From NCBI GenBank assembly GCA_036675815.1, contig JAKFEE010000021.1, forward strand, positions 62,001 to 126,000: a stretch of 64,000 bases of DNA. The letters are read 5' to 3'. The notes beneath the pieces are model-generated. The model made no database searches. It saw only the letters and a list, made by a program, of their open reading frames with translations, and had not been told where the DNA came from. Positions 54,255-61,145 of the stretch are shown here, piece by piece. Source of the stretch: JAKFEE01 sp036675815. GTDB taxonomy: Bacteria; Pseudomonadota; Alphaproteobacteria; Rhodospirillales; Magnetospirillaceae. Within the stretch, counting starts at the first letter, position 1. Every line of letters begins with the position of its first letter. The position numbers and the translations under genes were made by a program.

Positions 54255-54743
54255 TCACGTTTCACTGGCCGGCGTCGGACCCGCCGGCTTGCGGCCGCGA
54301 CGCGGCGCCGCCTTGGCCGAAGCGGGCTTCTTCTTCGCCGTCGCCCGTGGCATCGCTGCCGCCGGCGCCGCTGCCGCGCGTGGCGACGGCTTGGGGCGCT
54401 CCTGGCGGGCGGGCTTCTTCTGCTGGCGCATCGACAACACCGCGGCGCCAACCGCCACCAGGGTGAGGACGCCGAACAACGGATAGACCCGCACCACATG
54501 CGCCGCGACCGAAGCGATCGCCATGCTGGCCGCCCCGCGCGCCGCGACCTGCACCGTCTCCTGCACCGCCTGGTTGCGGTCGATCTCGCCGCTCTTCACG
54601 CGCATGGCATTCACCGCGCCGGTGGTGGCGCCGCCGAGAATCGCCCCGAACGCAGCGGCCTGCACGACCTTGCCCACCGGTGGAAGAATACCACCACCGC
54701 CGGCCGCGGCCTTCGTTTCATCCTCGATCATCCAGTAGGCCAT
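54255..54743 (-). CDS. MamC-like small membrane protein (fez operon, gene 2)
   Basis: The 162-residue protein has two hydrophobic segments. The first (about 28-46) reads VVQAAAFGAILGGATTGAVN; the second (about 78-106) contains LFGVLTLVAVGAAVL. Between them MRVKSGEIDRNQAVQETVQV recalls the loop of magnetosome protein MamC (Mms13), which has GG-rich helices around a KEKRI-x-NTEA-type loop. The C-terminal 55 residues are Lys/Ala/Pro-rich. It overlaps gene 1 by 26 bases. The similarity was judged by eye only. Confidence 0.68.
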   Translation of the reverse strand: MAYWMIEDETKAAAGGGGILPPVGKVVQAAAFGAILGGATTGAVNAMRVKSGEIDRNQAVQETVQVAARGAASMAIASVAAHVVRVYPLFGVLTLVAVGAAVLSMRQQKKPARQERPKPSPRAAAAPAAAMPRATAKKKPASAKAAPRRGRKPAGPTPASET

Positions 54744-55098
54744 CCCCTCCCTCCTTACGTACGATGTCCGCCAGCGCCTCGAGCGCCCGCTCCGCCTCCT
54801 GCCGCGAGCCGTGGATCAAGTCACGCCACAAGCCGGCCGAGATTCGTTTCGCGTCATATTCTATGACGACCGATCGCGCCATGATGTTCAAGCGCACCGA
54901 ACGGATGGCCTCGACACGCTGCAGGTCGCGTCCGACCTGCTTGGCCTGATCCTTGGGCAGTCGGGCGATGGCCTGTGGCGTGAGGCGCAGGCGAAGCCGC
55001 CCTGGAATTTCATGGGCGGTTTCCAGGTAATCCCGCAGGTCCAGAAGCCTGTCGACCAGCCCTTCCGGCAAAGCGGCTTCCCAATCGCCACGAAGCAT
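54718..55098 (-). CDS. HMA-like small protein with Arg-rich motif (fez operon, gene 1)
   Basis: The 126-residue protein carries H29-EIPGRLRLRL, then AKQVGRDLQRVEAIRSVRLN and IMARSVVIEYDAKRIS, an HMA-like beta-alpha-beta pattern without CxxC. ATG at 55098 (MLRGDWEAALPEGL) follows AGGAGA; an in-frame codon 32 residues upstream is possible but gives an atypical N terminus. As the first gene of the operon, its promoter lies in the divergent region shared with exbB. Confidence 0.72.
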   Translation of the reverse strand: MLRGDWEAALPEGLVDRLLDLRDYLETAHEIPGRLRLRLTPQAIARLPKDQAKQVGRDLQRVEAIRSVRLNIMARSVVIEYDAKRISAGLWRDLIHGSRQEAERALEALADIVRKEGGDGLLDDRG

Positions 55099-55294
55099 CG
55101 GCAACGAGTTCTCCTGTGTGCTAGCCCCGATGCGCCCCGCTCTGGTGCAGACAAAGGGCACCGATGATTGATATATCGCGGTACGGCGTTTCACTTACAA
55201 GACAAAGTCGCGCCTGAGCGCACGGGCGCCCAGCCCTGCGCATTGCAAAAAACGAATTACGCATCGAATTGCCGCTTTTCGGGTCCGCGCCCAC

Positions 55295-55323
55295 CGCAAC
55301 GTTTGCAATCGCCTCGCATTTGC
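55295..55323. promoter_or_regulatory. Repeated TTGC/GCAT sites in the fez/exbB divergent region
   Basis: CGCAACGTTTGCA (55295-55307) and CGCATTTGC (55315-55323) lie between the divergent fez and exbB operons. Further related pieces, GCGCATTGCAAAA and TTACGCATCGAATTGC, are near 55238-55273. The shared nonamer with the receptor and binding-protein promoters suggests one regulator. The reading is by eye. Confidence 0.5.
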
Positions 55324-55356
55324 GGTAGGTCGGGTAGCCAATAGATGGAGGAAGGC

Positions 55357-56184
55357 ATGATCCGCACGCTTGGCAGGGCCGCCGGCCTGGCGCTCGCCGC
55401 CATCCCGTTGGGCATGGGGCAGGCCCGGGCTCAGGAAGGCGCCGGGGCCGTTCCCGCGGCGGCAGAGGCCATCGACCCCGTGATGGCGGCGGCCGGCGTG
55501 CTGCCGCACGACCTGTCGCCGTGGGGCATGTTCATGGCGGCCGACATCGTCGTGCAGACGGTGATGGTGGGCCTGGCGCTGGCCTCGCTCGCCACCTGGA
55601 CGGTAGCCCTGGCCAAGGCGGTGGAGCTGGCCAAGAGCAAGCGCTCCGCCAATTCCGCCGTGGACATCCTCGACCAGGCGCGCAGCCTGGGCGAAGCGGC
55701 GGAGCGCCTGGCCTTCCTCAAGTGCCGCTCGGCCGCGATGGTCCGTGCCGCCGCCGGCGAGATGCGGCTGTCGCCCGAGTTGGCCGGCGACGGCATCAAG
55801 GAGCGCGTCGCCTCGCGGTTGGAGCGGATCGAAGCCGCCGCCGGCCGGGCCATGGCCCGCGGCACCGGCATCCTGGCCACCATCGGCGCCGTCGCGCCGT
55901 TCGTCGGCCTGTTCGGCACGGTGTGGGGCATCATGAACAGCTTCGTCGGCATCTCCAAGGCGCAGACCACCAATCTGGCGGTGGTGGCGCCCGGTATCGC
56001 CGAGGCGCTGCTGGCCACCGCCATCGGTCTGGTGGCGGCGATTCCGGCGGTCATCATCTACAATGCCTTCGCCCGCGCCATCGGCGGCTACAAGGCCCTG
56101 CTCGGCGATGCGTCGGCGGCGGTGATGCGCCTGGTCAGCCGCGACCTCGACCGCGGCGCCAGCCTGGCCAACGCGGCGGAGTAG
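55357..56184 (+). CDS. exbB: ExbB, TonB-system proton channel
   Basis: The 275-residue protein has a cleavable N-terminal extension (LGRAAGLALAAIPLGMGQARAQ), as in ExbB proteins with signal peptides. Three membrane segments follow, with GTGILATIGAVAPFVGLFGT and APGIAEALLATAIGLVAAIP, the ExbB/TolQ signatures. ATG at 55357 has GGAGG five bases upstream; an ATG at 55345 overlaps that site. ExbB and ExbD harness proton flow to energise TonB. It is the first gene of exbB-exbD-tonB. Confidence 0.94.
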   Translation: MIRTLGRAAGLALAAIPLGMGQARAQEGAGAVPAAAEAIDPVMAAAGVLPHDLSPWGMFMAADIVVQTVMVGLALASLATWTVALAKAVELAKSKRSANSAVDILDQARSLGEAAERLAFLKCRSAAMVRAAAGEMRLSPELAGDGIKERVASRLERIEAAAGRAMARGTGILATIGAVAPFVGLFGTVWGIMNSFVGISKAQTTNLAVVAPGIAEALLATAIGLVAAIPAVIIYNAFARAIGGYKALLGDASAAVMRLVSRDLDRGASLANAAE

Positions 56185-56187
56185 ACC

Positions 56188-56604
56188 ATGGCCGCGCGTT
56201 TGCAGCACGGTGACGACGACCTCGTCGAGACGCATGAGATCAACGTCACCCCGTTCATCGACGTCATCCTGGTCCTGCTCATCATCTTCATGGTGGCGGC
56301 GCCGCTGGCGACGGTCGACGTGCCGGTCGACCTGCCCAAGTCCAGCGCCGCGACGCAGCCGCGGCCCGACAAGCCGGTCTTCCTCACCTTGCGCAAGGAT
56401 CTGACGCTGCATCTCGGCGATGACCCGGTGAGCCGCGACGGCTTGGCCGCCGCCCTGGCCGCGGCGACCGCCGGCGACAAGGAGCAGCGCATCTTCCTGC
56501 GCGCCGACGGCGCCGTCGACTACGCCAGCGTCATGGCGGTGATGGATGACTTGCGTCGCGCCGGGCACCTCAAGGTCGCCCTGGTCGGGCTGGAAGGCCG
56601 ATGA
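56188..56604 (+). CDS. exbD: ExbD, TonB-system accessory protein
   Basis: The 138-residue protein has HEINVTPFIDVILVLLIIFM, with the essential aspartate D25 in the single membrane helix. A periplasmic domain follows (VFLTLRKDLTLHLGDDPVSR). It starts 3 bases after exbB. Confidence 0.94.
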   Translation: MAARLQHGDDDLVETHEINVTPFIDVILVLLIIFMVAAPLATVDVPVDLPKSSAATQPRPDKPVFLTLRKDLTLHLGDDPVSRDGLAAALAAATAGDKEQRIFLRADGAVDYASVMAVMDDLRRAGHLKVALVGLEGR

Positions 56605-57356
56605 CCGAGGCGCCGGCCCGCCATGACGCCGTTCGCTGGGGGCTGAGCTTCGGCCTGGCGGCCGCCGGCCATGCGGCGGTGGCGGCGGTGCTGCTGTGGC
56701 CGCAGCCGATGGTCGCGCCGGCCGCGGCGCTGGCGCCGGCGGTGATGCTCGACCTCGCCCCCATGCCGGCAGCCCAACCGGAACCGTCGCCGCCGCCCGT
56801 GGCAAAGCCGGAGCCGGAGCCGGAGCCGGAGCCGGTCCTCGAGCCCGAACCCGAGCCGGAACCGGTCCCCGAACCCGAGCCCGAGCCGGAGCCGGAACCC
56901 AAGCCTCAGCCCAAGCCCAAGCCGAAGCCGAAGCCGAAGCCCAAGCCGAAGCCCGAGCCGCGCAGCAAGCCGGTGGAGCGCCCGGCGCCGCCCAGGCGTG
57001 ACCCACCGACGGCGGCGGCGCCGTCGCCGGCACCGGCCGTCGCCGCGCGGCCGGCGGTGCCGTCGCATTTGCTGCCGACGTGGCATTCGGTCCTGGCGGG
57101 GCACCTCGAGCGCCACAAGCGTTATCCGCGCACGGCCGTGGTCCGCCGCCAGCAGGGCGTGGTGCGCCTGCGCTTCACCATCGACCGCGCCGGCAACGTC
57201 CTCGCCCACGCCATCGCGCGCAGTTCGGGTGTCGCCGCCCTCGACCAGGAGGCCCTGCAGATGGTCGCCCGCGCCCAGCCCTTCCCCCAGCCGCCGCCGG
57301 CCCTGCCCGGCCAGCGCTTCGAATTCGAGGTCCCCGTCCACTTCGCTTTGCGCTGA
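56601..57356 (+). CDS. tonB: TonB energy transducer
   Basis: The 251-residue protein has an N-terminal membrane helix (about 14-34) and a long periplasm-spanning spacer with Glu-Pro repeats and then Lys-Pro repeats (about 55-115). A C-terminal TonB domain follows (about 165-251), with RYPRTAVVRRQQGVVRLRFT and a VHFALR end. The ATG overlaps the exbD stop by four bases. The likely client is the receptor at 43.4 kb. The polyproline spacer should require EF-P for translation. Confidence 0.94.
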   Translation: MTEAPARHDAVRWGLSFGLAAAGHAAVAAVLLWPQPMVAPAAALAPAVMLDLAPMPAAQPEPSPPPVAKPEPEPEPEPVLEPEPEPEPVPEPEPEPEPEPKPQPKPKPKPKPKPKPKPEPRSKPVERPAPPRRDPPTAAAPSPAPAVAARPAVPSHLLPTWHSVLAGHLERHKRYPRTAVVRRQQGVVRLRFTIDRAGNVLAHAIARSSGVAALDQEALQMVARAQPFPQPPPALPGQRFEFEVPVHFALR

Positions 57357-57494
57357 AGGCCAGGGCGTGCGCACGGGAATAGATTATCGGAGGAAACGCG
57401 AGCGGTCCCGCTACCGCAGGGAGCGGCTGCTAGCGGGTCCATTGGGCAAAATCGCTATCAGCCCTGATGTGGCCGCCACCGTACAAACGACAAA

Positions 57495-57512
57495 GGCCGC
57501 CTTATGGCGGCC
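57495..57512 (-). terminator. Hairpin after tRNA-Glu
   Basis: GGCCGCC-TTAT-GGCGGCC is a perfect seven-base stem 18 bases beyond the tRNA 3' end on the minus strand, followed there by TTTGTCGTTT. It could also end the tonB transcript coming from the other side. Confidence 0.7.
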
Positions 57513-57530
57513 CTAAGCCCTTGTTTTGAT

Positions 57531-57606
57531 TGGCGTCCCCACGGGGATTCGAACCCCGGTTGCCGCCGTGAGAGGGCGGTGTCCTAGGCCTCTAGACGAT
57601 GGGGAC
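57531..57606 (-). tRNA. tRNA-Glu (anticodon CUC), CCA encoded
   Basis: The minus strand folds as a tRNA. The acceptor stem is GTCCCC/GGGGAC with discriminator G and an encoded CCA. The anticodon stem CCGCC/GGCGG closes the loop CTCTCAC, giving anticodon CTC. The T arm is CCGGG-GTTCGAA-TCCCCG-like. The length is 76 bases including CCA. Confidence 0.95.
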
Positions 57607-57669
57607 ATCGCAAGGCGGAGACGCTATGTAGCCGGTCGCGCGCCGCCGTTCAAGCACATTTTCGCCGCC

Positions 57670-58089
57670 TCAGCCAATCTTCAGGGCCAGGGCGCGGAAG
57701 GCGCCGCCGCCGGCGGCCAGGCGGAAGGCGGCGGTGGCGCCGGCGCGGCCGCCGGCGACGGCGGTGATCAGCCACACCAGCTCGGGCTCGAACGCCATGG
57801 CCAGATCGGTGGCCGAGGGCGCCGCCGCATGGTCGGGGTGGCTGTGATAGTGGCCGATCAGCCGCTCGGGGCCGTCGCCGAGCTCGCGCATCAGCGCCAG
57901 GCGCAGCGCCGGGTCGACCTCGAAGCGGTCGCGGCGTTCGGCCGCCAGCAGGTTGACCGACGGCACCACCCGCGTCACTCGCAACTGGCGACGGCCGCGC
58001 CCCACCAGCAGGCCGCAGCACTCGGCCGGATAGGCGGCCTCGGCGGCGGCGGTGATCTCGGCGAGCAGCGTCGCCGGCAGGCGGAGCAT
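57670..58089 (-). CDS. JAMM/MPN-family metalloprotease-like protein
   Basis: The 139-residue protein has the JAMM zinc site: an early glutamate in PAECCGLLVGRG, then HYHSHPDHAAAPSATD (HxH-x10-D type). Bacterial members act as peptidases on ubiquitin-like or sulfur-carrier proteins, or on peptidoglycan stems (Mec+/RadC-like). There is no signal peptide, so it is probably cytoplasmic. No sulfur-carrier gene is adjacent. The function is unknown. Confidence 0.83.
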   Translation of the reverse strand: MLRLPATLLAEITAAAEAAYPAECCGLLVGRGRRQLRVTRVVPSVNLLAAERRDRFEVDPALRLALMRELGDGPERLIGHYHSHPDHAAAPSATDLAMAFEPELVWLITAVAGGRAGATAAFRLAAGGGAFRALALKIG

Positions 58090-58094
58090 CGCCG

Positions 58095-58445
58095 TCAGCG
58101 CAGCGGCACCGCCCCCGGCGCCGCGCTCGGCGCGGCGCGCAGGACGAAGCTGCCGGCGACGCTGCCGTCGCTCGGATCGAGGATGAGGATGCGCTCGCCC
58201 GCCGGCTCGGCGACGCGCACCGCCAGCCGGCCGGCGGCGGCGGCGACGTCGGTGATGCGCCCGCCCGCGGCCAGCGGCACCGTCACCTCGCCGAAGGCGC
58301 GCGCCGACGCCGCCGCCGCGGGGGCCGTCTGGCCGCCGCCGCGCTCGAGCCGGTCGCTCTGGGTGTAGAAGCCATAGCCGAGCAGCCCCAGCCCGGCGAC
58401 GATCAAAACCCCCATCCCCAGCACCAATGCCTTGATCGCCTGCAT
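58095..58445 (-). CDS. Small single-span membrane protein
   Basis: The 116-residue protein MQAIKALVLGMGVLIVAGLG has one N-terminal helix. A small extracytoplasmic domain follows (VTVPLAAGGRITDVAAAAGR and RILILDPSDGSVAGSFVLR). It lies divergently next to the RluD-type gene, an arrangement I recall for DUF6476 proteins in alphaproteobacteria. The function is unknown. Confidence 0.7.
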   Translation of the reverse strand: MQAIKALVLGMGVLIVAGLGLLGYGFYTQSDRLERGGGQTAPAAAASARAFGEVTVPLAAGGRITDVAAAAGRLAVRVAEPAGERILILDPSDGSVAGSFVLRAAPSAAPGAVPLR

Positions 58446-58490
58446 GTTTTCGGCTCTTTTCGCGGAAATTGACCAGGAGACCCACCGCCC

Positions 58491-59459
58491 ATGGACGAGA
58501 GCGCCAGCACCCGGCATGAAGCAACGGTGGCGCCCGAACAGGCCGGCCAGCGCCTCGACAAATGGCTGGCGACCCTGTTGCCGGCGCTGTCGCGCACGCG
58601 CATCCAGGCCCTGATCGACGGCGGGCAGGTGCGCTGCGCCGGCGCGACCATAACCGAGGCGGCGCGGCGGGTCAAATTCGGGGAGGCCTTCGCCGTCACC
58701 GTGCCCCCGGCCGTCGAGGCGGCACCACTGGCCCAGGCCATGGCCCTGCCCATCGTCTACGAGGACGAGCACCTGATCGTCGTCGACAAGCCGGCCGGCC
58801 TGGTGGTCCATCCGGCGCCGGGCAGCCCGGACATGACCCTGGTCAACGCCCTTCTCGCCCATTGCGGCGACAGCCTATCCGGAATCGGCGGAGTCAAACG
58901 GCCGGGAATCGTGCATCGTCTCGACAAGGACACCAGCGGCCTGCTGGTCGCGGCGAAGACCGACGCCGCCCATCGCGGCTTGGCCACACAGTTCGCCGCG
59001 CACAGCATCGAGCGTGCCTATTATGCTTTGGTATGGGGGGTGCCGCAGCCGGCGCAGGGGACGATTACCGGCAACATCGGCCGCAGCCCGGCCAACCGCA
59101 AGAAGATGGCCGTCGTGCGCGGCGGTGGCAAGGAGGCGGTGACCCACTACAAGGTGCTGCGGCGGTTCGGCGATGTGGCCAGCTTGGTGGAATGCCGATT
59201 AGAGACCGGCCGCACCCACCAAATCCGCGTCCACATGACCGCCTTGGGCCATCCGCTGATCGGCGACCAAACCTACGGCCGCAGCCGCACGGCCAAGCTG
59301 CCAGCGGTACTGCGGCCGACCATCCAGGCCTTCCCGCGCCAGGCGCTGCATGCCTTTTTGCTAGGGTTCGACCACCCCGTCACAAAGGCTAGGCTGTCCT
59401 ACCTAAGTGACATACCTCCGGATATCAGTAGGTTGGTGCAATCCTTGGAGACGGTTTAA
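58491..59459 (+). CDS. rluD: RluA/RluD-family 23S rRNA pseudouridine synthase
   Basis: The 322-residue protein has an N-terminal S4 domain (GQRLDKWLATLLPALSRTRI) and the RluA-type catalytic motif HRLDKDTSG with D145. RTHQIRVHMTALGHPLIGD follows. RluD modifies U1911, U1915 and U1917 in 23S rRNA; the S4 domain and genomic position next to rpoH fit RluD, but RluC is not excluded. Confidence 0.9.
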   Translation: MDESASTRHEATVAPEQAGQRLDKWLATLLPALSRTRIQALIDGGQVRCAGATITEAARRVKFGEAFAVTVPPAVEAAPLAQAMALPIVYEDEHLIVVDKPAGLVVHPAPGSPDMTLVNALLAHCGDSLSGIGGVKRPGIVHRLDKDTSGLLVAAKTDAAHRGLATQFAAHSIERAYYALVWGVPQPAQGTITGNIGRSPANRKKMAVVRGGGKEAVTHYKVLRRFGDVASLVECRLETGRTHQIRVHMTALGHPLIGDQTYGRSRTAKLPAVLRPTIQAFPRQALHAFLLGFDHPVTKARLSYLSDIPPDISRLVQSLETV

Positions 59460-59472
59460 ATCTCTGTATAAT
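59445..59472 (+). promoter_or_regulatory. Sigma-70-type promoter of rpoH
   Basis: TTGGAG (59445-59450) and TATAAT (59467-59472) are separated by 16 bases. The -10 is perfect. The -35 lies inside the end of the pseudouridine synthase gene. Transcription would start near 59480 and give a leader of about 115 bases before the rpoH ATG. Confidence 0.75.
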
Positions 59473-59595
59473 TGAGATTGGTCGCCGGGTATTGTTCACT
59501 GGAGATCGAGTTGGCCACGCCGGCCACCAGTTCAAGTGACGCTGACGCGCTTCGTTCAAGGCGCTGCGCGATCGGCCAAAGTGAGGGAGCACGGG

Positions 59596-60480
59596 ATGAC
59601 GGCAATCAATCCAGGCCTCGGCCTCGCCCCGGAAGGGAATCTGTCGCGCTATCTGCAGGACATCCGCAAGTTCCCCATGCTGGCCTCGGACGAAGAGTAT
59701 GGGCTGGCCAAGCGCTACCGCGACGACGGCGACTGGAACGCGGCGCACCGGCTGGTCACCAGCCATCTGCGCCTGGTGGCCAAGATCGCCATGGGCTACC
59801 GCGGCTACGGCCTGCCCATGGGCGAGCTGATCTCGGAGGGCAACGTCGGCATGATGCAGGCGGTGCGTCGCTTCGATCCTGATCGCGGCTTCCGCCTCGC
59901 CACCTACGCCATGTGGTGGATCCGCGCCGCCATCCAGGAATACATCCTGCACTCGTGGTCGCTGGTGAAGATGGGCACCACCGCGGCGCAGAAAAAGCTG
60001 TTCTTCAACCTGCGCAAGCTCAAGGGCCAGATGCAGGCCATCGAGGAAGGCGACCTGTCGCCGGAGAACGTGCGCCGCATCGCCGAGGAACTGGAGGTCG
60101 CCGAGGCCGACGTCATCAGCATGAACCGCCGCCTCGCCAGCCCCGACCACAGCCTCAATGCCCCGGTGCGCATCGACGGCGAGGGCGAATGGCAGGATTG
60201 GCTGGTCGACGAGCACGACGACCAGGAGACCGAACTGGGCGAGCGCGAGGAACTGGGCAAGCGCCGCATCCTGCTCGGCCATGCCCTCAAAGGATTGAAC
60301 CAGCGCGAGCGCCATATCCTGACCGAACGCCGGCTGCGCGACAATCCGGTGACGCTCGAGGACCTCAGCCAGCAATACGGCATCAGCCGCGAGCGGGTGC
60401 GCCAGATCGAGGTGCGGGCTTTCGAGAAACTGCAGAAGTCGATGCGTAACGCCAGCCTCGATCACCACGCCCGGCTGTGA
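59596..60480 (+). CDS. rpoH: RNA polymerase sigma factor RpoH (sigma-32)
   Basis: The 294-residue heat-shock sigma factor has the diagnostic RpoH box Q132-KKLFFNLR140. Region 2 carries FRLATYAMWWIRAAIQEYIL and region 4.2 YGISRERVRQIEVRAFEKLQ. ATG at 59596 (MTAINPGLGLAPEGN) fits the family start; an in-frame codon 20 residues upstream gives an atypical extension. It has its own promoter and a long leader. FtsH, which degrades sigma-32 in E. coli, is also in this window. Confidence 0.95.
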   Translation: MTAINPGLGLAPEGNLSRYLQDIRKFPMLASDEEYGLAKRYRDDGDWNAAHRLVTSHLRLVAKIAMGYRGYGLPMGELISEGNVGMMQAVRRFDPDRGFRLATYAMWWIRAAIQEYILHSWSLVKMGTTAAQKKLFFNLRKLKGQMQAIEEGDLSPENVRRIAEELEVAEADVISMNRRLASPDHSLNAPVRIDGEGEWQDWLVDEHDDQETELGEREELGKRRILLGHALKGLNQRERHILTERRLRDNPVTLEDLSQQYGISRERVRQIEVRAFEKLQKSMRNASLDHHARL

Positions 60481-60499
60481 AGGAATTGGCCAGTTGTTT

Positions 60500-60590
60500 C
60501 GTCATTCCCGCGAAAGCGGGAATCCATCACTGAACCGCACAGCATTCGGTAGCTCGGGTGCTGTGCGGCCCCATCCGCGGGGGTGATGAA
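60500..60590. repeat. Dispersed two-hairpin repeat, copy 2
   Basis: The first 27 bases (60501-60527) are identical to 8746-8772, including the hairpin TCCCGCGAAAGCGGGA. A different spacer and a shortened right end (CCGCGGGGGTGATGA) follow. It lies between rpoH and a minus-strand gene and encodes nothing. Confidence 0.85.
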
Positions 60591-60665
60591 AAGGGGACTT
60601 CCGTCACAAACTCCTGTGCGGGAGCGACGCAAACGACGGGAACGGAAAAATTCCGTACCGCCGCG

Positions 60666-61142
60666 TCAGCCGGCGTCCTGGGTGCTGACGTCGGATCCCC
60701 AGCGCTCGACGAGTTTGAGCTGTGTGGCGCGGAGTGTCTGGCCACGCCGCTGTGCGGCCACCTGCACGATGGCGCCCACCACCGGCGGCAGCGCCATGTA
60801 GAGCAGCCAGCCGAAGCCGGCAGCCCCATAGGCCATCAGCAAGGCAAGAACGCTGGTCACCTCGGCCAGGGCGTGGTCGATGGTGTGGCCGTCACTCCAC
60901 AGTTCGAACAGGAACGGGCTGAGACCGGCGAAGTTGAGCCCGCCGACGCATACCCAGGCGTAACGCTGCGGCCCGCGCTCGACCAAGGCCGCCGCCAGGG
61001 TCGGCAGCAGCCCGAAAAACAGAAGGATCAACGTCGGCAGCACCAGCGGCACCAGGGCCAGCCCGGCCAGCACCAGCACCACCTTCTGCCCCACCCCGCG
61101 GCGCGCCTTGCTCGCAGTGGTCCCCACCGGTTTCCTGGCCAT
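60666..61142 (-). CDS. Small membrane protein downstream of the pseudokinase
   Basis: The 158-residue protein has a basic N terminus (MARKPVGTTASKARRGVGQK). Three or four hydrophobic segments follow: LVLAGLALVPLVLPTLILLF, then near 65-80, and ALLMAYGAAGFGWLLYMALP. The C-terminal tail is hydrophilic. It starts 3 bases after the pseudokinase-like gene and is surely cotranscribed. No family is recognised. Confidence 0.75.
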   Translation of the reverse strand: MARKPVGTTASKARRGVGQKVVLVLAGLALVPLVLPTLILLFFGLLPTLAAALVERGPQRYAWVCVGGLNFAGLSPFLFELWSDGHTIDHALAEVTSVLALLMAYGAAGFGWLLYMALPPVVGAIVQVAAQRRGQTLRATQLKLVERWGSDVSTQDAG

Positions 61143-61145
61143 GGC

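Noticed and set aside
51348..55098. Magnetosome gene cluster
   Set aside because: Only one protein recalls MamC. No mamA, mamB, mamE, mamK or mamM-like genes are present.
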